From: Dichetophora obliterata
Lineage: Eukaryota > Arthropoda > Insecta > Diptera > Sciomyzidae
Direction of reading: 5' to 3'
Length of the DNA stretch: 64,000 nucleotides
Assembly: GCA_963920525.1 (NCBI GenBank)
Contig: OY986436.1
Span: 94,991,342 to 95,055,341 of the forward strand
A program made the position numbers and the translations under genes. Shown one piece after another: positions 44,560 to 55,199 of the stretch. The notes beneath the pieces were generated by a model, which did not search any database, was not told the origin of the DNA, and saw nothing but the letters and a program-made list of their open reading frames with translations. Numbering within the stretch: the stretch's first letter is position 1; each line of letters begins with the position of its first letter.

Positions 44560-46070
44560 ACACTTAATTGTTCAAATTTCATCCATAATTTCTAGTACGA
44601 GTTTGCTATTTTTTATATTTGAATGCAAAAACATTATTTGGTTAATGGTTACAGGATTTGATCCTATTAAGGTACGTTTTTCTGAAATTAAATGACGCGC
44701 CATTGAGAAAGTTCTTTCCGATGCAGCGCTACTTGCTGGCGTCGCTAGTATTTTACAGCTCATTTTGTACATTAACGGAAACTCTGATTTATGCAAAAAC
44801 CACCATTGCAATGGATTGAATTCATCATGAAAAACTACATTGCAGTTTTCATATGCAGTAAGTTCGTTTATTATTTTATCGTCAGTACTTTAAACTGCAA
44901 CTGGTTGAACAAAATCTTGAAAAAGTTGGGCATCATTAGATAAAGCTATAGGCATAGGTACGGTTTCATCTTCATCAATTCTTTCAACAGCGTAACTCAT
45001 CATAATTTTTTGCATCTTCCCTTATGCAAATTTTCTCAATATTAGTAAGTTGAGTAAGTTTATTTGCTGAATAAAATAAAAATAGGGCAATTTTGTGGTA
45101 AATACTTGTATTTGGAAGAACAAGGTTTTCTAAATAGTTTTGTAAACGTTCTTTTAAATTTCGCACAATATCGAGAGCTTCTTCGCTTGAAGTACATATT
45201 TTTTCAAATTATATAAATAAACTAAAACTAAATGCAGAGTTGAACAGTTCTCAGCCTCCAACTTCTTCGATGTTTCTTCAAAATTCGTGAGTTGTTTTGC
45301 TATAGGGCTTATGTAACTTAAATTTATGTTATTTATCCTGTGTAGCTCATTTCTATCATTTAAAATATTTTTAATCTCTAAAGTATTTCTTTTAATAGAA
45401 TAAAATAAATAATATATAGTATTCCATCGTGTAGACGATAAACTCTTAAGTGTTGATTTTAAAGTCGAATTTATCCGATTTTTTTAAATACTTTACATAT
45501 TGCACAATTCGTCTACTTCAAGCACATCTTTCATAGACTTTTCTAATGCATTGTGAAGCAAATGATTGACATAGAAAATATGGTTATGTAAACGAATATA
45601 AGAAAGTTATAAGAAATTCCGCAAATTTTTCTAAACCTGAATCTTCAACAATTTAAAAGGATCGAAAATTTTCAATGCACCATTTAGTCAAAATTCGAAC
45701 TCCATTTTTTCTTTCTTCTATATCCACTTTTGAAGAAATACTTTCACTGTGGGTTTTCTCTCATATGTAGCACTTATGCTTGACTAAATTTGAAGTGCAG
45801 TTGTTGGAAAATTTGTATACATTTAAACAAGACTTGCACGTTACAAAGTTCTTAATTTCCTCTCAATTTTCATTTTCAATTTGTTCAAATGCATCCCAGA
45901 CCTCCCTCTTTTGATATTTATTTTAAATTCTCCTTTAATAATTTTAGCTTTAATTGCAGAATTGTGAAGTAAACTATCTGCACTTGTTGTGTTGTTCGCT
46001 AAATTAGTGGACACCTGTTCAAATAATAATAATTCAAAATACAATATAATTAATTGCATAAGACGAGAAA
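44560..46070 (-). pseudogene. hAT transposase, broken
   Basis: The C-terminal part, 44811-44572, carries the hAT dimerisation signature: PASSAASERTFSMARHLISE followed by a LIGSNPVTINQIMFLHSNI block. At the other end, 45940-45760 in shifting frames shows a BED zinc finger: VWDAFEQI, then CKSCLNVYKFSNNCTSNLVKHKC, giving a C-x2-C and H-x4-C pattern. Between them frames are short and shifted; the DDE residues are not readable with confidence. The position, inside matched hAT ends, supports it as the source gene of this element. Confidence 0.8.
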
Positions 46071-46375
46071 CACACTTAATAGTATAATCTCCTTATATCT
46101 CCTTGGAATTAAATTACATTCATTTTACTTTTATATCTTTCGATTATTTTCTTTTTGTTTAAATAACCTTAACCGTTTCTACCCGGGCGAAGCACTTCCA
46201 TTAAGCTTAAAAACATCTTGAAGTTAAATTTTTTTTCAATTATAAAAATTATAATAATTTTACATTATAAACATTGGACACATAAATTGCGACCTAACTT
46301 TGTCATTTCAAAGCCGGGTCGAAAGGGTTAAATAGTTGGTAAAAATTTATTTTACTGTACTCACATCTATTGTTA

Positions 46376-47340
46376 AAATAAGGTAAGTTACCCAAATAAG
46401 GCCAACCTAACGATTTTTACCAGACAGAAGAGAAACGGGTTTTTTTAAACTTATTTTTGCAATTTTGTATTTTTGTTTATTCAATTCTTTTTTCAAAAAC
46501 ATAAAAATAAAGCATGAAAAAGTAAAAAATATATCCAGCTCAGAAGTTTTTAAAAAGGTCTGATTTTTGCCATATTAGGATCACCATGTCTAAATAAGGC
46601 CCAATCTATAATGGATTAGAAACATAACAAAACAGTCAGAAAATAATAAAATGAGAACACATATTGTTATTACAAGTGTTGGTTTACATTGATACTAAAC
46701 ATAAATGATATTCATAGCTTTTTTTTATAAAAACTTTTTCGAATAAATACTTTTATTGCCAAAAGCTTATTTTGAAAATTAAAATTAAAAATAAAGTTAC
46801 TCTGGCTTTTTTAAAGAGAATTTTAGTAATTTGCTGGCCTTTATAGTAGAGGGCTTTCTTTCTGGTATTTTTTTCTGCCTGGTAGATTTAGGTGTGGAGA
46901 TCGGATAAAGAAATCCGGAAAGAAAAAAATTTGTTGGGCCTTTTTAGGCGCTCTCAATATCATTTCATTAATCAAGTTTTTCTCGGAATACACCACAGTT
47001 AGATTTGATCAATTAACCTTTTTGTTTTCGTTAAAATACCTCTCTTGATTTTTAATTCAAAGCTGGACATAGGCAATTGTTAATTCGTAGAATAACGGAC
47101 TTTTACTGCGAGTACAATATTACATCAACCACGTTGTTGACGCTACCGCTGACTTCATTTGACTGTCACTCGCTTCACAGATGCGCAATCGAAGTAATTT
47201 TTTTGCATCGTGATGCAGATATGAACATGTTTAAACGAGCAAAAAATCATTTTGCAGGGAATGCAATAAATGTTCGTATTAGAAATCGGGCCTTATTAAG
47301 GCTTGGGCCTTATTTGGCGAAGGGACCTTATATTAAATAT
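46376..47340. mobile_element. Candidate ~965-bp inverted-repeat element ending AAGGT...CAAATAAGGCC
   Basis: AAATAAGGTAAGTTACCCAAATAAGGCC at the left (first 20 bases AAATAAGGTAAGTTACCCAA) resembles the inverse of the right end, in which GGCCTTATTTGGCGAAGGGA precedes CCTTATATTA. About 20 of 28 positions match. A further AAATAAGGCCC lies at 46594. No coding capacity. Tentative. Confidence 0.4.
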
Positions 47341-48623
47341 ATGTTTTGAAACCGTTTCACTAATTCACTTTATTTTTCTATTCTGTTTTATTTTTCACAA
47401 AAAAGTTTACAATCAGTAAAATCTCACTTAACTGTGCACACTTTGTGTCATTCCCTTTGTTTCACTTATTAGATCTGCAGATGTGAGAAAAAGTACTTAA
47501 GAGGGCAGACTACTGGCGAAAGCACCGAGATAGTTTGAAGCTTTCAAACTGCAAGCAAAACTAAAGAACTTTTAATTCAACTCTGCTCACTAACACCCTC
47601 TCAAATGCATTGTTTCTTTTGAGATGAGCATGATACACATACATGACGTACGATCCCATCGCAATTTAGAAGCACGAGAATAATTTGGTTTTTTCATTTT
47701 TTGCTTCATCAGTTTTTGTTGCTTGTAGACATGAGAACGTTTGGGTGGCATTTAGGAAGTGAGGGGTAAAGTGAAAGTTGTTTTTGAGTTGCATTTGAAA
47801 ACACGGTGTGGAAATAAAGGCATTTGAAGACAGTGAAGAGGAAGGGTGTTGTTAATATTTGTAATTCCTAGCAAGGTTTGAACAGTAGTTTGAATATGAA
47901 TTATATAATGTTATGATTTCAGAACAAAATAATTTTTGATATACATAAATTAATAAGTTAGTAAAAAATTATAATATGTAGTGCATGAAATGAAAATATG
48001 ATTTGTTTTTTTTTAATTTGTTGAGATCGAAATAAAACAATTACAACTGAATGTTTAAAAAGCAGTTAAATATCGTAAAATTTTTATATAAAATATTTAC
48101 ATACACTCACGTACATTAGGTAAAAACTGATTGACAAAATACTTAACAATTAACTTAATTGTTGAATGACCGAATTGGCATTTATACGTGAATCTATTAG
48201 CTCCGGCATTATGTGCTAGGTATAAAAATTGGATAGTTTTGGAATCATCTCTTGCTCAAAAAAAATTTGTCAGTTTGGGCACCTGTCCAAACAGAAAATA
48301 TACAAAAGTATTTATTGGCTACATTTAGCTGCCCCTGAATCTGATAATAAGAGTGATTTTTTTTATTTACTGTAAATGAATTACTTTTCTTATTAAATTT
48401 CCAAAACTAATTTTTTATTTTTTTATTTTTAATCGCTTCGTCCGGATGCATTTGACAAGCAGACAATGGACATTTAACAATGGACATTTAAATTGCCATG
48501 CAAAGCTTAGACAGATTTCATTTGTATGGTGAAAAATGAAAATTGGATTTGAGTACAAAGCATTAGCTAAAAAGTTTCTTGAATTTTTTTTTTATTTCAT
48601 TTCTTAATTTGTTTGTAACTGTA
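47341..48623. other. Interior of hAT element, nothing recognised
   Basis: No credible frame. ACAATGGACATTTA is duplicated in tandem near 48465-48490. Could be non-coding hAT sequence or another old repeat. Confidence 0.35.
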
Positions 48624-48631
48624 TTAGGTAT

Positions 48632-50176
48632 TAGGTTGTATCGAAAAATTTAGATCGTATTCTAAGAGGTCTCAAAAGTTGCATAGGGTGGTCAAGATCT
48701 CTCAAATAAAATTTAAGGAAAAAATAAGGATGCCTTCCTCTCCCGCAAGGACAAAGTTGTTTTTTAAAGAAAACAGTAAAAAATCACGATCTCAAAATGC
48801 TTTGATTTTTGTAAGAAAAACTACATATGTCTTAAGGTAAAATTAAATAAATACTTTAACTAACAATATCCCGCCAAACAGGATGCCCTTCTCGATTTTT
48901 ACCCAACAGGTCCTGTGTGAAGGATATTCGAATCTAAAGGGGCATTCGAGGTAGCACAGAACTTTTGATTCCTATCTGATCATCTAAATTTTGGCGATTT
49001 TGATTATTGTGCTGACATTTTCCTTAAATTTGACAAAGTAATAGTTTGCAATTTTTTCTATATGCATTTTCTTATTTTTGAGAAATGTATACTTGAATGC
49101 AATTCCTTAACTATTTCAAAAATTAATATAAGGTTTAATATCTCGGGCACTAGAAGTGGTGGATATGGCACCGAAGATAATTTCCTTAATTTAGATTCTT
49201 CATATATTTCTGAAAAACACCCTGTCTAAAAGAATCAATTTCTAACACCAGGTTAAGACCACGATTTTTTTCCTATTTCGATTTTTTAAAAAATTTTCCG
49301 TCCTAGCATAAATTTTATTATTTCGTTAAAACACCTCAACTTAGCATTCAAAAAATTTTTAACTAAAATTTTAAGTTTCTGAGTTTGCCATTCGATCGAC
49401 CTTAGTTGACTTGAAAATTTTTGTTTGGAAGTGTTTTAATGAAATAATAACCATAAAGGAGATATAAACAAAATATTTGCATTTCATGCTTGAAGTAACT
49501 TTTTTTAAATATCAAAATAGGAAAAAAATCGTGGCCTTTTCCTTCTGATTTAAAAAAGATATTTTTAGACAGGGTTTCGTTCAAAAGTATTTGCAGAATC
49601 CGAATTGAGAAATCTTCAGAACAATACAGAATCTTCGGTACCATTTCTGGTGCCCAAGATATAAAACCTTAAATTAATTTTTTTTAAAAAGTTAAAAAAT
49701 TCCATTCAATTATACATTTCTTCAAAACAAGAAAATGAATATGCGAAAAATATACAAATTGTTAGTTCGCTATATCTAAGGAAAGCCTTAACACTGTAAT
49801 CAATATCACCAAAATTTAGACAATCAGAAAACAATTAAAACTTCTGTGCTATCTTGAGTGGACCTTTAGATTCGAGTATCCTTCACAGAGGACTTTTTGG
49901 GTAAAAACCAAGAGAAGCATCGTGTTTGACAAAATATTGTTAGTTAAAGTTTATATTTATTTTTGCTTTAACACATATGTAGTTTTTCTTACAAAAATTA
50001 AAGCATTTTGAGATCATGATTTTTTACTGTTTTTCTCAAAAAACAACTTTGTCCTTGCGGGAGAGGAAGAGATCCTTATTTTTCTGTAAAATTTTTTTTG
50101 GGAGATCCTGACCACCTTGCATTTGAGACCTCTTAGAATATGAATTTCGAAAAAAATTGTAATTCGATCCGCCCTA
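48632..50176. mobile_element. Palindromic hAT-type foldback element, copy 2
   Basis: 1545 bp, entirely self-complementary with arms of about 750 bp meeting near 49400. Ends TAGGTTGTATCGAA and TTCGATCCGCCCTA; exact 8-bp duplication TTAGGTAT at 48624-48631 and 50177-50184. It shares every arm block with copy 1 at 38659-39972 plus a ~250-bp block in the left arm that copy 1 lost. No transposase gene. Arms are imperfect, with scattered mismatches and small indels. Confidence 0.88.
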
Positions 50177-50269
50177 TTAGGTATAGTTTAAAAAAATATA
50201 TTCCCAACATTACTTTGTAATTTTTTTCTATTTTAAAATTTGGGATTGTTTTTTTTTAAATACAACAAG

Positions 50270-50462
50270 AAATTTTCAAAAATTAGACTGTTTTCGGAAA
50301 GTAACAAATTGCTACTCTGATTGTTTCGGAAAGCAACAAAATGTTTTTCCAATTTTTATGCTTGATAGCTCATTTTGAAGAAAAATTTAATTTTTTGGAA
50401 ATTCACATTTACTAAAAAGATATTGTGATTTTTTTAAAATAAAAGCACTTTTTCCCCATACA
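50270..50462 (+). repeat. Diverged repeat shared with 3990-4215
   Basis: The order TTTTTCCAATTTTTATGCTT / GATAGCTCATTT / CACTTTTTCCCCATA is also found, diverged, at 3990-4215 inside the first foldback element (GTCCAATTGTAATG, GATAGCTCATTT, CACCTTTTCCCCATA). Unknown old repeat family. Confidence 0.5.
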
Positions 50463-50489
50463 TGGCCAATCGTCGTGCCATGTTTTCCT

Positions 50490-50608
50490 TCTATGTTTAC
50501 TTGTGCTCATTTGTAATGGATAGATGAGAGTGAAGGAGTATAAACATTTCTTTTCGTAGCAAGTGTTTTGAAGCTGCTAACGAATGCATTCATGCAGATG
50601 TCTATTAT
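50490..50608. repeat. Inverted copy of the 119-bp hAT left end
   Basis: 50490-50608 is the reverse complement of 43830-43948 with few differences, from GTTTTCCTTCTATGTTTACT to GCAGATGTCTA. It looks like a proper right end for the same hAT family but has no target duplication (TTATATAT follows), unlike the outer end at 52447. Confidence 0.82.
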
Positions 50609-50637
50609 ATATATTTATATTATATATCGCTACCTTA

Positions 50638-50878
50638 ATATAAAAAGGTCCTAACTCAACTTTTTCAAAATCGATTTTTTTTTAAGATTTTTGCAAAAAA
50701 ATTGTTTTAGAAAAGAAATTGCTACAAAAAAATTGCTACAGCATTAAATTGGCAAGAGTCTTTAATAAAAAACCCCACTTAAAAAAATTTGCAGCTGCAA
50801 AATTTTAATTTTCATAAGTTTTTCCTTCTCCTGTAAAGTAAAAAAAATGACTTAGGGCCTTTCTATATTAAGGTAGCG
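50638..50878. mobile_element. 241-bp MITE ending CGCTACCTTAATAT
   Basis: CGCTACCTTAATATAAAAAG at 50638 is matched by the inverse of CTTTCTATATTAAGGTAGCG ending at 50878, about 28 bp per arm. ATAT on both sides may be the duplication, but it also extends the palindrome. No coding capacity. Confidence 0.72.
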
Positions 50879-50936
50879 ATATGTATATAGTACATGAACA
50901 TGGTAATGACTTTGAGCCACTTTCTTTTATGAGTCG

Positions 50937-51003
50937 ACGTGGCGCCAAGCTAGAGTTTTCGCTCAGAAGTCGGAAAATCGAAGGTTCAAACCCTGGGCTC
51001 GCC
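50937..51003 (+). repeat. tRNA-like sequence (pseudo-tRNA or SINE head)
   Basis: A-box-like TGGCGCCAAGCTAGAG and B-box-like GGTTCAAACCC about 45 bases apart. Acceptor and D stems do not close, so probably not a working tRNA. Followed by A/T-rich sequence. Confidence 0.35.
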
Positions 51004-52429
51004 GGGTAAAACTTTAAAATAGTAAATTTTTTTTTTGTTTAATCAACAAGGAAACAAAAATTTTTTCAGACATTAAAATATTTTTTCGGGTAATTATTTT
51101 TGTATTTTGTATACTATTAAATCAAAGAAGTAACAAAATCAACGTATGGAGTATATTTTTTTTAAACTGGTATGCATTTCGTTTTTTATTTTATTGTTCT
51201 TTAAAATGTTTTTATTGTTTATTGTTCACAAAACTCGGGTGAAAAGCACTAAAGTTTTGATATTTTACATTTAAAAAAAAAATTAATTTTTGATTCTTGT
51301 TTTTCTCCATTTATTTGAACAGTTCTGGCTCATAAAAATGACAGTATTTTTAGCACCGACACTACTTTGATATTCTACCATTTTCTCTGCAATGATATGC
51401 TTATGTTCCTTATAATAGATTTTAGCCGAGATTTTTTAATAGATTCGCCTATGTCTCACAAAATGTAGCCAGTAGCATACCCTCTACGCTGACTTTTCTG
51501 TAGGCAATAAAATAATCTTTTCAAATATGTAAAAAAAAATATATAGTCGTCGCTGAAAATTTTTAAATAATTCATTTTGAACTTAAAATTTTATTACGTT
51601 TATTTCTTTTTGCATTCTCTCTTCGGCAAACCACAACAATATCCCCGTCCCCTCCACACAAGTCTCTTTCAACAAACAAAAAACTCACGTACAGAGGTAC
51701 AACTCTCTATAATTTCTTCGTGTTAGTGATAGTCATTTGCTGATGTAGAAGCATCAACAGCGCCATCTGGTAAAGCTTTTGTAAAATAAACGACAGAAAA
51801 ATTTCTCTGTTGCACTAATAGTGTCTCACCTTTGATTAAAATTAAATTACTTCTAGTCAAAATAAAGCAAAATCCCACACTCGTTCCAAATAAATATTAT
51901 CAACCTAAAATACAAAAAAGGAAAAATTAAAAAAATTCGCGCACGTTCGAGCAAATAGGGAAATGTTTTGCCTAACTTTCAAGTGATATTGCGGAAAAAC
52001 GAAACCGAATTCAGAAAATTCCAACACTCATTCCAAAATACAGTTTAATCTTAACATAATATCAAAATTTTCTAGAAGAAAAGTCTTAAAATGTGCAAAT
52101 GAACAGGGAAATACTAAACATCCTTTTTGCTTCTTAAAAAGAGAGCAAAGAAACTTTGTACAATAAATTATTTTTCTCTTACTAGTATACTTGGTATACT
52201 TTTTGTACATGGTGTACCAAAGAGAAACTACTGAAGTTAGCTATGTATGCTGCAAACAGAGTAAACGATAAAGTAAATTATATACACACTCTGTTGACAT
52301 CAAACTGAATGTTGTACAATACTCTCTTTTCTTTCTGGTTAATTTGAAATTATTACACACATGCTTGATGGCTACTTTAAAGTGTTGTATACTGAAGTAA
52401 AGTATACGTTAAGGCAAATAAAATAAATG
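51004..52429. other. AT-rich interior of hAT element, nothing recognised
   Basis: Contains a short near-palindromic stretch at 52180-52215 (TAGTATACTTGGTATACT and GGTGTACC). No credible coding frame. Confidence 0.35.
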
Positions 52430-52447
52430 TATTCATACAGATGTCTA

Positions 52448-52615
52448 GTTCACATGGTCCTACATGTTGTCACGCATTGTAGGACAAGCCTCGTATTTGA
52501 CCGTTCGAACGCTCGATACAGCCGACTGACAACATGTTATCTTGAATTTAAAGTGTTTCAAATTCAAGGCCATCACGCCAGGCGTGACAACATGTAGAAT
52601 CATGTGAACCCCGCT
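52448..52615. mobile_element. Main part of the 174-bp MITE split by the hAT element
   Basis: GTTCACATGGTCCTACATGT at 52448 and the inverse of ACATGTAGAATCATGTGAAC near 52610 form the terminal repeats, with GTTGTCACGC further in. The first eight bases are the hAT target duplication. Right end ATGTGAACCCCGCT then host AAT. Confidence 0.75.
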
Positions 52616-52842
52616 AATGGTTGGCTTCGCAGCTAGTTCAGGAGATACTCAAGTGCAAATATACAAGAGTGAGTAGCTTTAAAGTCTTTTATACATAAAT
52701 GCTATTAATAATTTGGTTTGCAGGATATGGCAAAGACCATGGAAGCGAATTGTACCTACAGAATCTACAGTGCGAAGATATCAATGGACCAATATCATTT
52801 GTCTTGGCAAGGCTCTGTGTATACTGTCAATATAGAATCTGG
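52616..52842 (+). pseudogene. Unrecognised host-like gene, two exons around a 55-bp intron
   Basis: Exon to 52668, intron 52669-52723 (GTGAGT...TTTGGTTTGCAG, with a CTATTAATA branch-like site), exon from 52724. 55 bases is typical of short fly introns. One frame reads across the splice in phase: WLASQLVQEILKCKYTR then DMAKTMEANCTYRIYSAKIS; a second frame, YGKDHGSELYLQNLQCEDIN, is also open after the intron, so the true frame is not certain. The exon is cut at 52843 by a 126-bp MITE. Family unknown. Confidence 0.5.
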
Positions 52843-52968
52843 GGCCCTATTCTCCAACTATGAGTTTTAAAGTGAACACTTTTTCTGAATGAACTTACCG
52901 ACTTAAAACCAGTGAGTTTTTGTGACATTTCGTGTTTACTTTAAAACTCACAGTTACGGAATAGGGCC
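52843..52968. mobile_element. 126-bp MITE ending GGCCCTATTC
   Basis: GGCCCTATTC at 52843 and GAATAGGGCC ending at 52968 are inverted; similarity continues inward through ATGAGTTTTAAAGTGAACAC and its inverse GTGTTTACTTTAAAACTCAC. TSD not resolved. Confidence 0.72.
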
Positions 52969-53390
52969 ATGGAAACACGTCAGTCAAATGCCACAGCACA
53001 AAAAACGTACACGTTCTGATGACTCCGACTTAATTTAACCAGTTAGTTAAAAACGCAAAATCCGCGCTGCAGATGGTTCTTCGAAAAATTTATGTTCGAA
53101 CGAATTAAAGTTGATAATCTACACAAGTCGCTGATTTAAATGTGCTACCTAGAAACCTCAAAGAACCTCTACATGAGAGCATAGAATATTTCTACAAGGC
53201 TTCTTTGCATTTTGTGAGCACCGATGAATTGTCACCGAAGGTTTTTGAACCTTCAATTCCTATCGTTGCTGGTAGAGTGTGGTAGAGACCGCGAATGACC
53301 CGTGCTCCAATTGATGTCTACATATCTCATGCAGCAACTGATGAAGGTTATGATGACCGAGGAGTTAACAGGCGAACTTATTTGTAGGCT
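52969..53390 (+). pseudogene. Unrecognised host-like gene, further broken coding fragment
   Basis: A frame from 53118 reads DLNVLPRNLKEPLHESIEYF, then FVSTDELSPKVFEPSIPIVA, meets a TAG at 53283-53285 and goes on in the same frame (MTRAPIDVYISHAATDEGYD...) to a TAG ending at 53390. Just before it, around 52990-53085, another frame has a basic, NLS-like KKRTRSDDSD segment. Good codon-like composition with stops suggests decay of a once functional gene. Family not recognised; it may belong with the exons at 43684 and 52616. Confidence 0.45.
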
Positions 53391-55172
53391 CTATGGTATG
53401 CATGTGAATACTAAAAGACAAGCAACAATTCCACAAAAATTAATCTAATGACTTCAAATTTTGCCAATGAGCTTCTAACCTTAATTTACACGTTGAGTAA
53501 GAAATTTGTAAAAATCGAATGAAAACCACGGCTATTTCCCATACAAAGTGGCTTTATGAAATCAGTGAAATCTTCATAAATTCAACAAAAATTAGTACAA
53601 TGCTTCAAATTTTGCAAATTAGTTTAAAAATCTTAAATATGCACCCGATGTTTGGAATATTGTTAAAACAAAACTGAAAATTTTGCCCACCTCCTATACA
53701 AAGTGATGTACTCATAATCACCTTTAAAATTAAAAAAATGTTTTAACTTGATATTATGAACATAACCTTTATATAAGCTTTAATAAAAATATAAAGGACG
53801 TTAAATATATAAAGGATTTACGTTAATAAATATAAAAAAATAAAAAATATTCAATGCATTCTTATTTTACTGTGTTATTATATATGTAGTAGGGCGGAGG
53901 GATTATATATGAGAAAAAAAAGTACCCTTGTGTCGAACTGGCTCAGGAGGGGATCGACAGATATGGAACCACATATTAACGATATAAAATTTGAACAGGA
54001 TAAGAACTCATCTTCCTGTTCCGGTTTTGAGCCAAAGACAGGACATTTTTTTAAACAATTTTTAAAAAAAAATGGTAATGAATAGAATTGATAAATATTT
54101 GAAGGAAGATTAATAATATAACCATGCATCACGATATTATCCCGTTCTTCAGCTGCAGAAGGTTCTTTAAAATAATATATATCCAAAAATTATTTTTATT
54201 GCAATAACAATGAGCAGAATAAATAAATATAAATTAGAAAATCTTCTGTACAAAGTTTGGTCGCGATATGACATCTTCCTATTCCAAAATATCCTTAAAT
54301 ATCACGGTGTTAAAAAATTAAATATTAGTATTGTAGTCGATTTTAGACGATTTTACTCGATTTCCAGTTGATTTATAAACGCTGATTCCGATTCTAGTAA
54401 CATACTTTTTTTATCTTTGTTCGATCTTAAGATATCTAGTGTTGAATATGAAAACATATGTGTTTTTAGGCATATTTAAGAATTATTAAAAATGAATGGA
54501 TAATGGTAAAATCCTTCAATTAGGCTTGAATGATACAGTAAGCCCTAATCTATAACTTCACTTCAATCAGATTTAAATAGAAATTTGAGAGTCCAGGTTT
54601 TAAAAAAATGCTGATTAAAAATTGCAACAAACAACTGAGCTGTTCTTTGCCAAGGTAGAAAACTAGCCAAGATCCGTGAACATGAAAGGCATCTGCACAC
54701 CTAGCTCTGCTTCGGTCGTGGCTCAGAGAAAATGGGGGGTTGTTGCTTCACGTCACTGGAAAACAGCCGGTCACAGAATAGAAATAATAGGTGCAGATAT
54801 CGTAAAGGAAAATAGTAAGGTCATACCAGAAAAATAAAATAAAAATAATAACAAACAAAAAAACAATACACTGAAACTAAATTAATTGCTGACGGATTTC
54901 TAATAGAAGTAATTGCAACACGGGAAATGAGAAGGTGTTAGGCTCCTTCCTCATCTGAACCCGCCCATCCTGCTCACGTTAACCTTATCCTCGTGAGCCC
55001 ACATCCAGACTAACTTACCATTCTACATCATTGTTCCTTGCCCTATTGTAGATAGTTAATTATATTCTAAGCCAACATTTTCATTAATTCAACAACTTAT
55101 TCCCTTTATTAGAATTCATTAAGCATTTTTATAGTTAAAAAAAACTTAAAATACTATTTACTTAAACTTAAG
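53391..55172. other. AT-rich spacer, nothing recognised
   Basis: Short frames (for example minus 54186-53878) have no family motif. No repeat ends seen. Confidence 0.35.
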
Positions 55173-55199
55173 CTTACTTACTTACTTACTTAGTTGCCG

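Larger units (their letters stand above)
43830..52447 (-). mobile_element. 8.6-kb hAT transposon remnant with exact 8-bp TSD
   Basis: GTTCACAT is duplicated at 43822-43829 and 52448-52455. The ends are TAGGCATCTGCATGAATGCA at the left and the inverse of TAGACATCTGTATGAATACA at the right, with three mismatches in 20. The duplication is credible because joining the flanks across it rebuilds the MITE terminal repeat. Inside are a broken hAT transposase (minus strand), a second palindromic element, an internal copy of the left end, a MITE and a tRNA-like sequence. Much of the 8.6 kb is therefore later insertion. Confidence 0.85.
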
